From the NCBI RefSeq assembly GCF_000014865.1, contig NC_008576.1:2819501-2883500 (forward strand): 64,000 nucleotides of DNA, written 5' to 3'. How positions within the stretch are numbered: position 1 is the first letter of the stretch; each line of letters opens with the position of its first letter. Both the position numbers and the translations under genes were made by a program. Positions 42,028 through 52,400 of this stretch are shown piece by piece. This stretch comes from Magnetococcus marinus MC-1. Lineage in GTDB: Bacteria > Pseudomonadota > Magnetococcia > Magnetococcales > Magnetococcaceae. Under the pieces are notes generated by a model. It did no database searches and was not told the origin of the DNA. It saw nothing but the letters and a program-made list of their open reading frames with translations.

Positions 42028-43059
42028 TCAGCGTTTTAGACGCATAAAATGGGTTTGCAGGTTCTGGGCAAACGGGTGTACGTCTGCTGCTACGGCCGTG
42101 CTTGTCTGCTGGCCGACCACAGGTGCTCGTCCATCCTGTTCCTCACGCGCTGCGGGCTCTTGTGGGCTAACCTTAAAAAAATTCGCCATATGTTCAAAAG
42201 CACTGCCCACATCAGCAAGCCCCGTCTGTTCGAGCAAACCGCGCTTACCCGCATGGTCGAGTGCATGGGCCATTTCCAGAAACTGTTGACGCAGTTGGGG
42301 GTTATGCAAACAACCGGGTTGGGACATGCTGTGAATCAACACCTGTAGGTTGTGCAGCAGCACTTGCCCCTCTTTAAAGGAGGCAATGGGGTGTAAACGC
42401 GCCGCAACCCCTTTTAACATCTCGGCCATGGCGACTTCTTCCATACCCATGCTCGCTGTCTGCGCATCGGTTGCAGCGTTCATAGCACCGGGTTGTGGTG
42501 TGGACGGTGCCGGGGCAGGCGCAGAGTGATGAGCCATGCCCGTATGCGCGGCAGGCTGATCGGGGCGCGGTTCCCGAACGATTTTATTGGGCTCCACTGG
42601 AGCGCTCCACTGGGAGCGGTTCGACCGACGCACCGCCAAATTTTGCCGGGTTACTTGAGGAAACAACTCCTCAGCAGCAGCCGGGGCTGCACGTATAACC
42701 GGTGTCTCCTGCTGGGCTGCTGCCGGTGGGCGCTCTTGTTGCGTGCCATGAGCACGGGCATCATGGACTCTGTTGGGCTGTTGTAGAGGTGGGGGGGGCG
42801 ATGGTTCAAACGCAGCCGGTCGCAAACTGTGGGAGATTGCCGCGCTCACCCTTTTAACCGTAAATTCCTGGCACTGTTCCAGTGCCGTGATAATCTCCGC
42901 GATCTCAACGGGAATGCCCCTTTCCCGTACGATCTCTTCGTAGGTTCGTGCTAACTCTACCCCGACATTCTGAAACCAAGCATGACCTTCGCTCTCTACC
43001 CATCGAATGAGGGCTTCTTCAAGTTGGGCTTTCTCTTCAGAGTGGTGATCTTGTTGCAT
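42028..43059 (-). CDS. hypothetical protein with Pro/Ala-rich linker
   Basis: 343 residues from the ATG at 43059, behind GGATGGGG; an ATG at 43080 is possible. The first 75 residues are helical (EEALIRWVESEGHAWFQNVGVELARTYEEIVRERGIPVEIAEIITALEQCQ). Residues about 80-215 are a Pro/Ala/Gln-rich disordered linker. The last 130 residues are helical (MAEMLKGVAARLHPIASFKEGQVLLHNLQVLIHSMSQPGCLHNPQLRQQFLEMAHALDHAGKRGLLEQTGL). No membrane segment and no known domain seen. Position between the PilZ and TPR-SPOR genes suggests a cytoplasmic adaptor (inference). Confidence 0.7.
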   Translation of the reverse strand: MQQDHHSEEKAQLEEALIRWVESEGHAWFQNVGVELARTYEEIVRERGIPVEIAEIITALEQCQEFTVKRVSAAISHSLRPAAFEPSPPPPLQQPNRVHDARAHGTQQERPPAAAQQETPVIRAAPAAAEELFPQVTRQNLAVRRSNRSQWSAPVEPNKIVREPRPDQPAAHTGMAHHSAPAPAPSTPQPGAMNAATDAQTASMGMEEVAMAEMLKGVAARLHPIASFKEGQVLLHNLQVLIHSMSQPGCLHNPQLRQQFLEMAHALDHAGKRGLLEQTGLADVGSAFEHMANFFKVSPQEPAAREEQDGRAPVVGQQTSTAVAADVHPFAQNLQTHFMRLKR

Positions 43060-43182
43060 GAATCTACCCCATCCTGCCATATTTATGGTGGATTACTATG
43101 ATGTTGAAACGTGATAAGGGAAATACCAAGCATTTTAGAGGCCAAAACAAGCGTATACTGCGGATTATGTGCCCAGTAAAGA

Positions 43183-46100
43183 CTACGGCGCATTCAAAAA
43201 ATTAAACTGGGCAAAGGCGTCTTGCATCACCAATAAGCTATAACGCGACAGGTCGCCGGTGATTTTTAAAACCAGTGTATCCTCTTCCACCCGCACGATT
43301 TTGCAGGGGAAGCCGCGTTCATCCGCGTGCCCCATCAGGAAAAAGGCACCGCTTTCGCCAGGATACAATCCATGCAGCGAACCCCGTATCACCACACGCA
43401 CACCGGTCACGCTAATATCCTCGGTCAATCCCCTATAGATCCAACCGCTCTCATTGATAAACTCCACTGTAGAAGCATGTTCCACCCGTTTATTTTGACG
43501 TCGTGGATTTTCCTTCCGCCGTATTTGCGCTAAATCAGGTGTTTGCATGGCAGTGGACCCCTTATTAGGCTGTGCCAAGGGGGCCTGTGCCAAGGGGGCC
43601 TGTGCCAAGGGGGCCTGTGCCAAGGGGGCCTGTGCCAAGGGGGCCTGTGCCAAGGGGGCCTGTGCCAAGGGTCTTGCTGCGCTTGCTTGGTGCGAAACCA
43701 CCAAACGCTCCAGATCCAAAACAGGGCTCTTAAAGGTGGTTTTGAGTTTAGGCCATGAATGTGTCACTTGGTTCGAACGGCGCACGGGTGGCCCCTCTTG
43801 AGACGACAACGGCGTTTCAAGCGTGCTGCGCTCCTGTCGTCTCTCTTTAGGGGGCTCCGCGCGTGGTACGGGCGGGACCCACACTTCCTCTTCCACAATG
43901 GTTGGCTCACTCTTAAAATTCATCGTCTGCTTGGACAGTTGGGGCACAGCTTTCGCTACTTGAGTTGCCCCCCCCTGCGTTCTTCCCGCAGAGGGCCGAC
44001 TACGCACAGGTGAGGTTATGCCAGCCGCCTGTGTGGTGCTAACCATGGTTTCATAGGTTGGCATGTCGTGAGAAGAAAGCTTATCCTCCACAACCTCATC
44101 GGGGAATAAGTCACTTGGCACATAGGTCGGGCTGAGCATCTCATCCACAAAGAGGCCGTCACCTCCATCAATACGGGTCTCCACTTCATGCATACGATCT
44201 CGAATTTGCTTTAAGGTTTCCAATGTCAACTCATCAGGAACCGCACCAGGAATCACCAACTCCTCGGCAGAATCGAGCATCAACTGCATCTCATGTTTAA
44301 TTCGATCAATCAACTGAGCGGCTTGTTGGTGTCCCCCCATCTGACCACCCATCTGACCATAACTGCGCATGCGCACACGCATGGTCAAATGTGAAAAACG
44401 CTGTTCGCATTCCCGGGTTTCTTGAATTAACTGTTTTTGCAGTTCGATCCGTTCGAAGATAAGGGCAATGGTCTCTTGAGCTTCTTTGAGTTGTTCACGC
44501 AAAAAATCATACTTTTCAACATTCGAAAAATTTTCGCCGCTCATGTTATACATCAACTGAACATAACCACCATCCGATTTGGTCATCCATGGATCGTCCA
44601 GCGACAGTTTTTCTTGGGTGCGTTTATAGAAGCCAAGCAACTGCATGGCTTCGGCTTCTAGATCATGAAATATCGGGATAAAATAGTTAATCAACGCTCG
44701 GTAGGGCAGCGCCCAATCATCATCACACGAATCTATTTTGGACCGCACAGGCAGCAAGACCATCGCTTGAAACACGGGCAATTCCTGCATGATCCGTTTG
44801 GCCAAAGGCACTTTGTAACTGACCACCTCGCTAATCCGGCGCGAATCTTCTAAATTTCGCTCCAGATCCCGCAGCCACTGTTTATATTCGACAGGGAACG
44901 GCTCTACAGCCGGGGCAAAGTCGCTTAAAATCAGCGTCCGCCACAAACAGTAGCCCCTAAACGCGATAAAAGAGAACAACTTCCACAGGGCACTGCCCTG
45001 GCGCCCAAACAGGCCAGAATGATGGCTTTCATCGTCGGTTTTTCCTGATTTTTGCAGCTTTTGTAAGGCATTTTCCAAGCGCTTAAAGTCGCCATCTTCT
45101 TGCCGGAACAGCACACTCCATTTGACCTCGCCACACGGGTCTTCAACCTGCTTGACAACCGATTTAACCTCCTGAGCAAAATCTACTTTGTTTTTTTCAA
45201 TGCCCTTCAGCGACTGCTTTTCCAGGTAGTCAAATCCCTGCTTAGGCACACCAGCGCCCAATTGCACCCCAGGATAAAAGGACCAAAACAGTCGATTGGC
45301 CATGCGCTCCTGGCCAGAACGAATATGCAGGGCAAAATCGTACCATGCATTGATCAAATTAACATGAGGATGCCTGGCCATGTGAAATAGGCCAATAAAC
45401 CAGATACTCAGGGCCGCCAGAGGGTGTCGATCCGAAGGTTCACGCAGGATAAGCTTCAACTCATTGGCTTGTCTAAACAAACCATAGCGTATAATGACAC
45501 TAGAAGCTGTTGGCAACCAGTTGAGAATGGCTGTAACCTGCCCCTGCTGAAAAAAATTTAACAAGCCATGGGTCAGATTTTTTTCCCATTTATCCAGTTG
45601 ATCTATTTTCTGTTTTAACTTTTTTTGATCTCTACGACCCACTGCGGCGCTATGGTGCATAAAGAACATAACGTCTGCCAAATCAATACTTATGGCAAAA
45701 TAGAGGATGGCCGTCAGGATCAACCCCCCCATGGCCAGACCATATTTTTCGACCAAAAATCCTTTAAGCTCCGCCAGACTTTTATGTGTGGCAACCGGAA
45801 TAATACCGGACTTTAACGCCTCGATAGAGGAAATTTCCGGGACATCCACATTGACCGCGACATTGTAGCTGGCATTAACCGATTTGCCATATTTATCGAC
45901 CAATTGCAGCAGGGCAACCCGCTCACCCATGAGCAGATTAAGATCCGAGGCTACCTCGTCATAAACGGTCTTATTTTCCTCAACCAGTTTGATGATTTCC
46001 GCGATACGCTGGTTGACCTTATAGTGTTCCAACGTCAAAATGCGCTGCAACTCTGTCGGCGTGAAATCTTTAATGGTCATCAACCCATTGAGGGCATTCA

Positions 46101-47445
46101 GTTTTTCCAGGACTTTTCGTTCAGTATGGTTAAAATGGTCCCGGTAGAGCGCCAGCAGATCCTTGATCCGCTGCTCCACCGACTGGGTTAAATCCAGACC
46201 CGAATCCAGTAGAATACGGTTAACCTGCTGCGCCGCCGTGGAGTTACGAAAAACCGTCGGAATATCATTAACCCCTTCGTAATATCCCCCAAAAATAATA
46301 AAGTGCTTGGCCCAATAGCGTGGGCCTTTACGGGGGTCACGGCTGGATGCCACACCGGAAATTTCATCCTCGGGGATCTGCCGAAAAGTTTGAATGGCCG
46401 CCTCTGCGGTATTTTCCAAGGAGCGTAGCAAGCCGTTCAGCGATTGAGGGTTGTCGGGGTTAGCCAAGGCTCGTTGACCTAACACCATCTCCACGCGGTG
46501 TTGAATCTCCTCAGCCTGCTTAGCCAGATCCCCATGTTTGGAAAGCAGGGTTACAATACCGTCATAGTTGGTAAAAATAGAGACAAAGGTTAAGAAAAAA
46601 GCCAACACAAACCAACGTGGGTTGCGTTGCATCGACAAAAAAATTCCTTTAAATATTTTCCCGCGCTCAACAATCCCTATAAAAATTCTGTTTTTATAAT
46701 CTAAGATCGCGGATGAGAGCACCACACCACTGCCCCACGCGATTAGAGCCCGGGGCAGTTCCCCATCTTGACCCAGAAATAAGGAGCCAAACAACGCTTC
46801 GACCATAGGTGTTTGCAGCAGCTCATTGACACCACGGGAGGTTGTAAAAGTTGAGAAAACAAAAAGAAACAACGCCAACATGGTTTTACTAGAAATAACC
46901 ACCAAGCTGATGGTGTGCCACAGCTTGCGCCACAGGGGGTCCGAGCGATACGCTTTTCCCCAAATCTGTTTAAAGGGGCGCACCACCGGCATATTAAAAT
47001 CTGGCGTTTCACCAATCTGTTTTAAACTATTCTGAAAATTACTCTGCAACGCCTGTTGGTGCAGACGATAAATCAGCTTGGCAAGATCGTAAAATGGATT
47101 TTCAGAGAGAGACGCTTCTTCATTTTGACGCACCGCATTTTGAAAGTTGAAATATGCGGCAGAGATCGGACCAGCTTGACGAGGATCCTCGTGGTTATGT
47201 GACCACTCTTTTAACAGGTGACGCCGGAGCGCATGGATGGTATCGGTTAAATCATTCATGAGTTGTGGGGCAACATCATGAAAGAACGTAGCGCTATCTT
47301 GATCATTCAGCCGTTCATAGCCACTGGTTGGCGAGAGCAGCCGTACGGGTTCATCAACCTCGTTTACACCTTCAAAGAGTAAGACGACCAACTGACCATA
47401 TTGACCCAGAATGGTCAATTTTTTTTGCTGCATCGACTCACTCAA
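43183..47445 (-). CDS. giant membrane protein with C-terminal PilZ domain
   Basis: 1,420 residues. Soluble N-terminus (1-180), then hydrophobic helices near 182-205 (VVISSKTMLALFLFVFSTF), 233-250, 272-292 (WFVLAFFLTFVSIF) and 578-600 (LAMGGLILTAILYFAISIDLADVMFF); a long helical region between the third and fourth. Residues about 605-1090 are helical and soluble. A disordered region with seven PLAQ(A/P) repeats lies near 1257-1292. The end (about 1310-1410) is a PilZ domain: RRKENPRRQNKRVEHASTVEF, EDISVTGVRVVI (D/NxSxxG), and GFPCKIVRVEEDTLVLKI. The RxxxR and DxSxxG motifs bind c-di-GMP in PilZ proteins. Membrane family not recognised. Confidence 0.8.
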   Translation of the reverse strand: MSESMQQKKLTILGQYGQLVVLLFEGVNEVDEPVRLLSPTSGYERLNDQDSATFFHDVAPQLMNDLTDTIHALRRHLLKEWSHNHEDPRQAGPISAAYFNFQNAVRQNEEASLSENPFYDLAKLIYRLHQQALQSNFQNSLKQIGETPDFNMPVVRPFKQIWGKAYRSDPLWRKLWHTISLVVISSKTMLALFLFVFSTFTTSRGVNELLQTPMVEALFGSLFLGQDGELPRALIAWGSGVVLSSAILDYKNRIFIGIVERGKIFKGIFLSMQRNPRWFVLAFFLTFVSIFTNYDGIVTLLSKHGDLAKQAEEIQHRVEMVLGQRALANPDNPQSLNGLLRSLENTAEAAIQTFRQIPEDEISGVASSRDPRKGPRYWAKHFIIFGGYYEGVNDIPTVFRNSTAAQQVNRILLDSGLDLTQSVEQRIKDLLALYRDHFNHTERKVLEKLNALNGLMTIKDFTPTELQRILTLEHYKVNQRIAEIIKLVEENKTVYDEVASDLNLLMGERVALLQLVDKYGKSVNASYNVAVNVDVPEISSIEALKSGIIPVATHKSLAELKGFLVEKYGLAMGGLILTAILYFAISIDLADVMFFMHHSAAVGRRDQKKLKQKIDQLDKWEKNLTHGLLNFFQQGQVTAILNWLPTASSVIIRYGLFRQANELKLILREPSDRHPLAALSIWFIGLFHMARHPHVNLINAWYDFALHIRSGQERMANRLFWSFYPGVQLGAGVPKQGFDYLEKQSLKGIEKNKVDFAQEVKSVVKQVEDPCGEVKWSVLFRQEDGDFKRLENALQKLQKSGKTDDESHHSGLFGRQGSALWKLFSFIAFRGYCLWRTLILSDFAPAVEPFPVEYKQWLRDLERNLEDSRRISEVVSYKVPLAKRIMQELPVFQAMVLLPVRSKIDSCDDDWALPYRALINYFIPIFHDLEAEAMQLLGFYKRTQEKLSLDDPWMTKSDGGYVQLMYNMSGENFSNVEKYDFLREQLKEAQETIALIFERIELQKQLIQETRECEQRFSHLTMRVRMRSYGQMGGQMGGHQQAAQLIDRIKHEMQLMLDSAEELVIPGAVPDELTLETLKQIRDRMHEVETRIDGGDGLFVDEMLSPTYVPSDLFPDEVVEDKLSSHDMPTYETMVSTTQAAGITSPVRSRPSAGRTQGGATQVAKAVPQLSKQTMNFKSEPTIVEEEVWVPPVPRAEPPKERRQERSTLETPLSSQEGPPVRRSNQVTHSWPKLKTTFKSPVLDLERLVVSHQASAARPLAQAPLAQAPLAQAPLAQAPLAQAPLAQAPLAQPNKGSTAMQTPDLAQIRRKENPRRQNKRVEHASTVEFINESGWIYRGLTEDISVTGVRVVIRGSLHGLYPGESGAFFLMGHADERGFPCKIVRVEEDTLVLKITGDLSRYSLLVMQDAFAQFNFLNAP
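43571..43675 (-). repeat. 15-base in-frame tandem repeat (PLAQA)
   Basis: TGTGCCAAGGGGGCC is repeated six times exactly from 43571 to 43660, with a seventh partial copy. It encodes the pentapeptide PLAQA on the minus strand. Being near-identical, it is likely to vary in copy number between strains. Confidence 0.95.
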
Positions 47446-47856
47446 AGTTCAACCCTACCAAACCCTCTGATTTCCCGTGCCATGGCCATATACCCATGCT
47501 CTCGACAGGCCTCCGGCAAAGCGTAACCTGCATACTCCATTTGCATTCTACACGACAAACCACCAGCATGCCGTCTCATGCAACATCAGGGCATTGTTTA
47601 TATGAAAGTGTCCTGTCAACTTAACCCAAATGTTCATTCTCTGCCGATCATACGGTGGCACACTGCGTATTATACCGATGCAAACGAATGATGTTTCAAG
47701 ATCATCTTGTCTAACAAAGGCCGGTCAAGCGGCCCAAGCACTCCAAAACTAGGGGAGCCAAGGGAGCTCTACAAAACATGGAACAACAGCACTAGATGAC
47801 TCTTTGGACTGCCGGCGCTGCCGATTCAGTGCGCCCTATTTTGACCCACAAGCGCG
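47446..47856. other. intergenic region within the block
   Basis: About 410 bases between the start of the PilZ-protein gene and the stop of the 194-residue protein gene, the largest gap of the block. No gene is visible; a promoter for the PilZ-protein gene is likely here. Confidence 0.35.
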
Positions 47857-48441
47857 TCAACCATCATCCTTAATGCTCTCCACCTCGTGAAACAATCCGT
47901 AGCTGGCCATATAGGGCAACTCTATCTTTTTATCCCCAATCCGTACCACAAACAGGCCCCGGCAACTGCTCTGTTTCCAATGGATCCGGTAGATGGCACG
48001 GGTTTCACGCTCAGCCACCAGTCGCAAATGGACCCGGCGCTCTATTTGCGAGCCAGCCCTTCCACCAAGTCGCTGCGAAAGAAATTGGTTGGCTTTATAC
48101 TCCAAGACCCTCAACAGTCGGCTCTGGCTACCCAGGCCAAAATCTTTTCCCGAGGTAAACTCCAGCTTAATATCCGCAGAGCGGATAAAGTCATGCTCAC
48201 TGTAGATGCTGTGGTTTCCAAAGCGATTATCCAGCACAATCTCTTCACTGGCTAGCGTGACGGTTTTTTCGTCCAGAAACACTTCATCTTCAATCTCCAT
48301 ATCCGGTGGTGTCGGCTGGCTGAACCTGCTTAACAGACCTCCTTTCGACGAGGCCGGCTTCACAGCGTCACGATTGGCGATGTAATACGCCAACCCCACA
48401 CCGATACTGGCACTAAGCCCTAGAGGTAACAGGAACAACAT
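47857..48441 (-). CDS. membrane-anchored hypothetical protein
   Basis: 194 residues from the ATG at 48441, nine bases after GGAGGG. N-terminal helix MLFLLPLGLSASIGVGLAYYIANRD, then a hydrophilic region and a basic, beta-like C-terminal part (RLLRVLEYKANQFLSQRLGGRAGSQIERRVHLRLVAERETRAIYRIHWKQSSCRGLFVVRIGDKKIELPYM). Not recognised. It follows the MotB/ZorB-like gene by about 110 bases and is probably part of the same machine. Confidence 0.7.
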   Translation of the reverse strand: MLFLLPLGLSASIGVGLAYYIANRDAVKPASSKGGLLSRFSQPTPPDMEIEDEVFLDEKTVTLASEEIVLDNRFGNHSIYSEHDFIRSADIKLEFTSGKDFGLGSQSRLLRVLEYKANQFLSQRLGGRAGSQIERRVHLRLVAERETRAIYRIHWKQSSCRGLFVVRIGDKKIELPYMASYGLFHEVESIKDDG

Positions 48442-48552
48442 GGCGATACTTCCCTCCACACACTATGGTTTTACATCTTCCCCCTATAGTATAGAGCGGT
48501 TATTTTGCCATGTACAAGCATATATCCAGAATCGTTCACATGGGGGTCAGGA

Positions 48553-49413
48553 CTAGGGATTTTGCGGCTGGACATGGTTCTCTCGGTTTTCTAGCGCGAC
48601 CGCCTGCTGCATAACAAACCGCAACTCAACGCGACGCCCATCCGAGCGCACATCAAAGTTGGAGGCGACACCCGCCACCTTGAACAAACTATGCCCCTGT
48701 GCCCCACGCAATCCGTTGAGTAGCCGATCTTTTTTCAGCAGACTCTCAAACAGGCTAAAGCCGCGTTTCATCGCCACGTTCCAATTGCCATTAAAACGTG
48801 GCTGATCAATATCTGACTGTGGGGAGTGGCCCTCAACATAGACACCTTCCAACAAAACCTTACCTGGCTCACCCGCGCAACTTAACCCAGGCGCATCAAT
48901 CGTAAAGCAAGGTAAAACCTTTTTTAACACCCCGACAAGCTTACCGAGCAAAGCCTGTTTTTCCGCTCCCACATTGATACGTCCGGCATCAAACAAAAAG
49001 AGATCGGGGAGAAAGAGCGCCCCGCCCAGCTCATCCACATGATGCGCAACCCCCTCTGCCGTGAGCTCCTTACTGAGGCGGCTTAACAGATCTTGTAAAG
49101 AGAGACGCGCAGGGTCCTCCACATAGACCTGCTCCACTTTAACCACCGGAGCGGGGAGTTCTGGACAGCTCATTGGCGCGGATGGCGCTACCGCCGGTTG
49201 TGCAGACGGTTCTAGCGCCTGGGGTAAGGGTTCCACCGTTTGGGGCAACGGTTCTACCTGTGTTGCTACGGTCACTGTAGGCTGCGGCTGTTTCGCAACG
49301 GCGCGGGAGACCTGCTCCAAATCGAGTATAAGAAACAGAGATACGCCTAATACCAGCACAAGGGCCATCAGCTCCACCACGATGAAGAGAAATCCTTTTT
49401 CATAAGCTCTCAT
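48553..49413 (-). CDS. MotB/ZorB-like protein with OmpA-type end
   Basis: 286 residues, GAAGGAG before the ATG. Short cytoplasmic start, one helix MRAYEKGFLFIVVELMALVLVLGVSLFLIL with a buried Glu at 14, where MotB, ExbD and ZorB carry the proton-carrying Asp. Then a Pro/Glu-rich linker (about 40-95) and an OmpA-like peptidoglycan-binding domain: LFDAGRINVGAEKQALLGKLVGVLKKV, LEGVYVEGHSPQSD (the IxGHTD position), NVAMKRGFSLFESLL, LFKVAGVASNFDVRSDGRRVELRFVM (the NRRVEI position). This layout is that of stator B subunits. It lies 72 bases after the ZorA/MotA-like gene, its expected partner. Confidence 0.8.
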   Translation of the reverse strand: MRAYEKGFLFIVVELMALVLVLGVSLFLILDLEQVSRAVAKQPQPTVTVATQVEPLPQTVEPLPQALEPSAQPAVAPSAPMSCPELPAPVVKVEQVYVEDPARLSLQDLLSRLSKELTAEGVAHHVDELGGALFLPDLFLFDAGRINVGAEKQALLGKLVGVLKKVLPCFTIDAPGLSCAGEPGKVLLEGVYVEGHSPQSDIDQPRFNGNWNVAMKRGFSLFESLLKKDRLLNGLRGAQGHSLFKVAGVASNFDVRSDGRRVELRFVMQQAVALENRENHVQPQNP

Positions 49414-49485
49414 GGATTTGCTCCTTCACATCGTTATGGCTGCTAACGGCACCTTGTTCCACCCTATCTGGCTTATGCAGGCAAC

Positions 49486-52400
49486 TCACAACGGCTCCTC
49501 CTCAGGTTCCTCATCCAACTGGGCCAACATATCGGCTAATACCAGGGGAAACTCTTCGGTTAACATCACCACCGCATTGTGGGTCTGGCTCATATTTTCT
49601 GCATTTTCATGTAGGAACTGGGCGAGTTGCATAAAGGGCTGATCCAGCGCCTCCAACTCCTCCATGGTCATCTCAGAGTTCTCTTGCAACTGGGCTACCT
49701 GATCTGCCAGGGCCAATAATTTATCAAGAATCTCCTCCTGAGCACGCTGCCCCCCCTGCCCAACCAGCTCTCGCAACCCTGCCACAGCCGTTTGAATGGG
49801 CTCCAACCCTTGTTGTACCGTGCTGGAGAGCTTCTCAGCCAATGTTTCGAGCAATGCCCCCATTGCGGCCTCGCGAGAGCTCGCTAACGCCTCATCATAG
49901 GCTTTAAGACGTGCCACCACAGGTTCAATCAGCTGCTCTTGCAGTTGCGCCTCCGAAAGCCCCTGCCCCCCCATGGTCACCTTCTCCATGGCTTGACTGA
50001 AGAGCCCCTGCAACTCATCACGCAACTGCTGGGCCGAGGCCTTGACCGCATCCAATTGCAGACGCCCACTCTCTTGCAAGGCGTCATTCAAACGCCGCAA
50101 AAATGCTTCACCATCCAGACTGTGAGAGGCCGTTTCTATGCGCCCCATCAACGCCTCAATCTGCTCGGCGGTTTGACGCATCTGGCTGGCATCCCGGCTG
50201 ACTTCCAAGCGAAGCTGCTCGCCTAAGCGCCCCATTGCGTGATGAACGGCCTCGACACCCCCTTCAGCCAAACGCTCGCCCTCTTCGCGAAGCAGATCCA
50301 AGGCGCTATCCAGGAAGGTTTCATCCAGCTTTTCTGCTTTAATACGCAGCGTTTCCAACGTCCCTTCAAGATTTTTTGACAAACGCTGCAAACGGTCGGC
50401 CTCCCCAGTCAGACGCTCCTGCACGGCGTTGGCCATACCTTCCAGAATAATTTGCAACTGTTGCTGATCCATCTCCGCCAGATTGGCCTCGGCAACGTGG
50501 GTCTCCAACAGGGTGCGAATATCGTGCTCCGACATCCCCTGCACCCGCTGATCCACCCGCACCAGCAACCCATCCATGCGCTGGCTTAGCCGCTCGATCT
50601 GGGCAGCACCCGCATCTACCCGCTGGCTCATAGCATCGGTAAGGGTGACACTCAATTGCTGCATCTGCTCTTGCAGTGCGCGCAATGCTCCCGCATCACC
50701 CGCGGCAGTGCCCCCTAGCGCAGCCCCCGATATTTTGGCCAACAGCGCAGGCGTCAAACCCTCAAGCTGCTTTTCAAAACCTGTGTTCAACTGAGCGACC
50801 TGACCCGACACAAACGCCAATTTATCCGCTGTTTCACGCAACTGAACCTGCAACTCGCCACGTAACCCCTGCAAAAGGTTGCTGATGGTGCTGCTACTCA
50901 ATTGATCAACCCGACCACCCTCTGCTCGTATAACCTCTAAAATAGGCGACAAGTCCACCACGGGCGGCTGCTGCCAACCCTCAAGACGCTTGACCAATGC
51001 ATCGGCGGTCTGGCGTAGGCGTCCACTCTCCGCTTCAACCTGCTCGCGTAACTGACGAAAGCCCCGCTCCAGCGAATCGCGCAAACTCTTCTCAAGTTGC
51101 GCTTGCTCCTCTCCCTGGCCATGGGCGAGGGCCTCAATCAACTCTCCATGTAACCGGCTAGAACGGGCATCCAATGCCTCACTGGATTGTTGCAGCCGAT
51201 CCAAGGCGCGCCGTATCGCCGCACTATCCTGCTCAAAACGTTCAGCAATGCGCTGACCAACCTGTTCCAGAGCCTGTTGCACGCTGTTTTCCAAAAACTG
51301 GGGGGTCATGGGCTGCGCCACAACCTGCGAAACGTCCCCTTTGGGGGCCTTCTGCATGGCGCTGTGCAACGCATCTGAGAGCATCTCACGCATGCGGTTC
51401 ACATCCAATGCAGCAGGCAATTTTGCGTGCAACGCCTGAAAATTGTTCTCAACAACCCGTTCAATCTGCTCGTCAGAAAGGTTCAAACCGGCCATGCGTG
51501 TGGTCAACCCCTGCATCTCATCCCGCACCAACTCCACGATGGATGTTAGGCTGGTATGGCGCTTTGCCACCCGATCCCCTTGTTCACGCACCGCATCCAA
51601 CACCGGCTCCAGATCAACCTTTTGACGCTTGACCTGCTCCACCGCCTCCATCAATGTGTCGTGCTGGGCGCGGGCCTCCATGCGCTGCTGTTGTATCGCC
51701 CCTAACAGACCCTGTTGCAGTTGCTCCAGCTGCCCCGTGACCCACTCAGACTGTTTGGCCTGCTCTTGGCGAACCACCCCATTGAGGCGCTCCACCACAA
51801 GTTGCGCCACCCCTTCGTGCAAACTTTGCTGCGCCTTCTCCAGCCGTTGAACCACCCCCTGTAAGGATGGCAACAAACCCTCGGCTGTAGAGCCACGCTC
51901 ATGTTGCAGCACAGCCAACGCCTGGTGCAGCAGCTGTTTGCTCTCCAGCAGCACGCCCTCCCATTGACTGCGTGCCTGTGCAAACAGCGACTCAGCCTGT
52001 TGCGCCGTAAGGGTATCCACCTCCAGCACCTGGTCCAGTTGATGGGCGCTTTTGTTCACCTGTTGCTGTAGACTTTGTAGATCCTGCCGCTGTCCCTGCA
52101 AAAGCGCCGAAAAGTCGTGCATCGCCGACTCTATCTTCACCGTGTTCGCATCGGCCAAGCGTGAGCTTTCGTCCTTGATCCAGGCCAATACCGGTTCCAG
52201 GGAGAGCCCGGCAACCTGCCCACTCTGACCCGCCAACAGGGTCATCACCCGTTCCAACTGCTCACTCAATGTTTGAAAACGACCACTTTCCACCGGGGCC
52301 AATGTTTCAAGCCGCGCTTTGATCCCTTCAAACTCAACGACCAAATCCCTGCGTTGACGCTCGATCAATTCTGCGACTTGCTGCTCGGCGCGTGATTGCC

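Noticed and set aside
43571-43675. Possible CRISPR or regulatory iterons
   Set aside because: Contiguous 15-base units coding PLAQA within a gene; no spacers.
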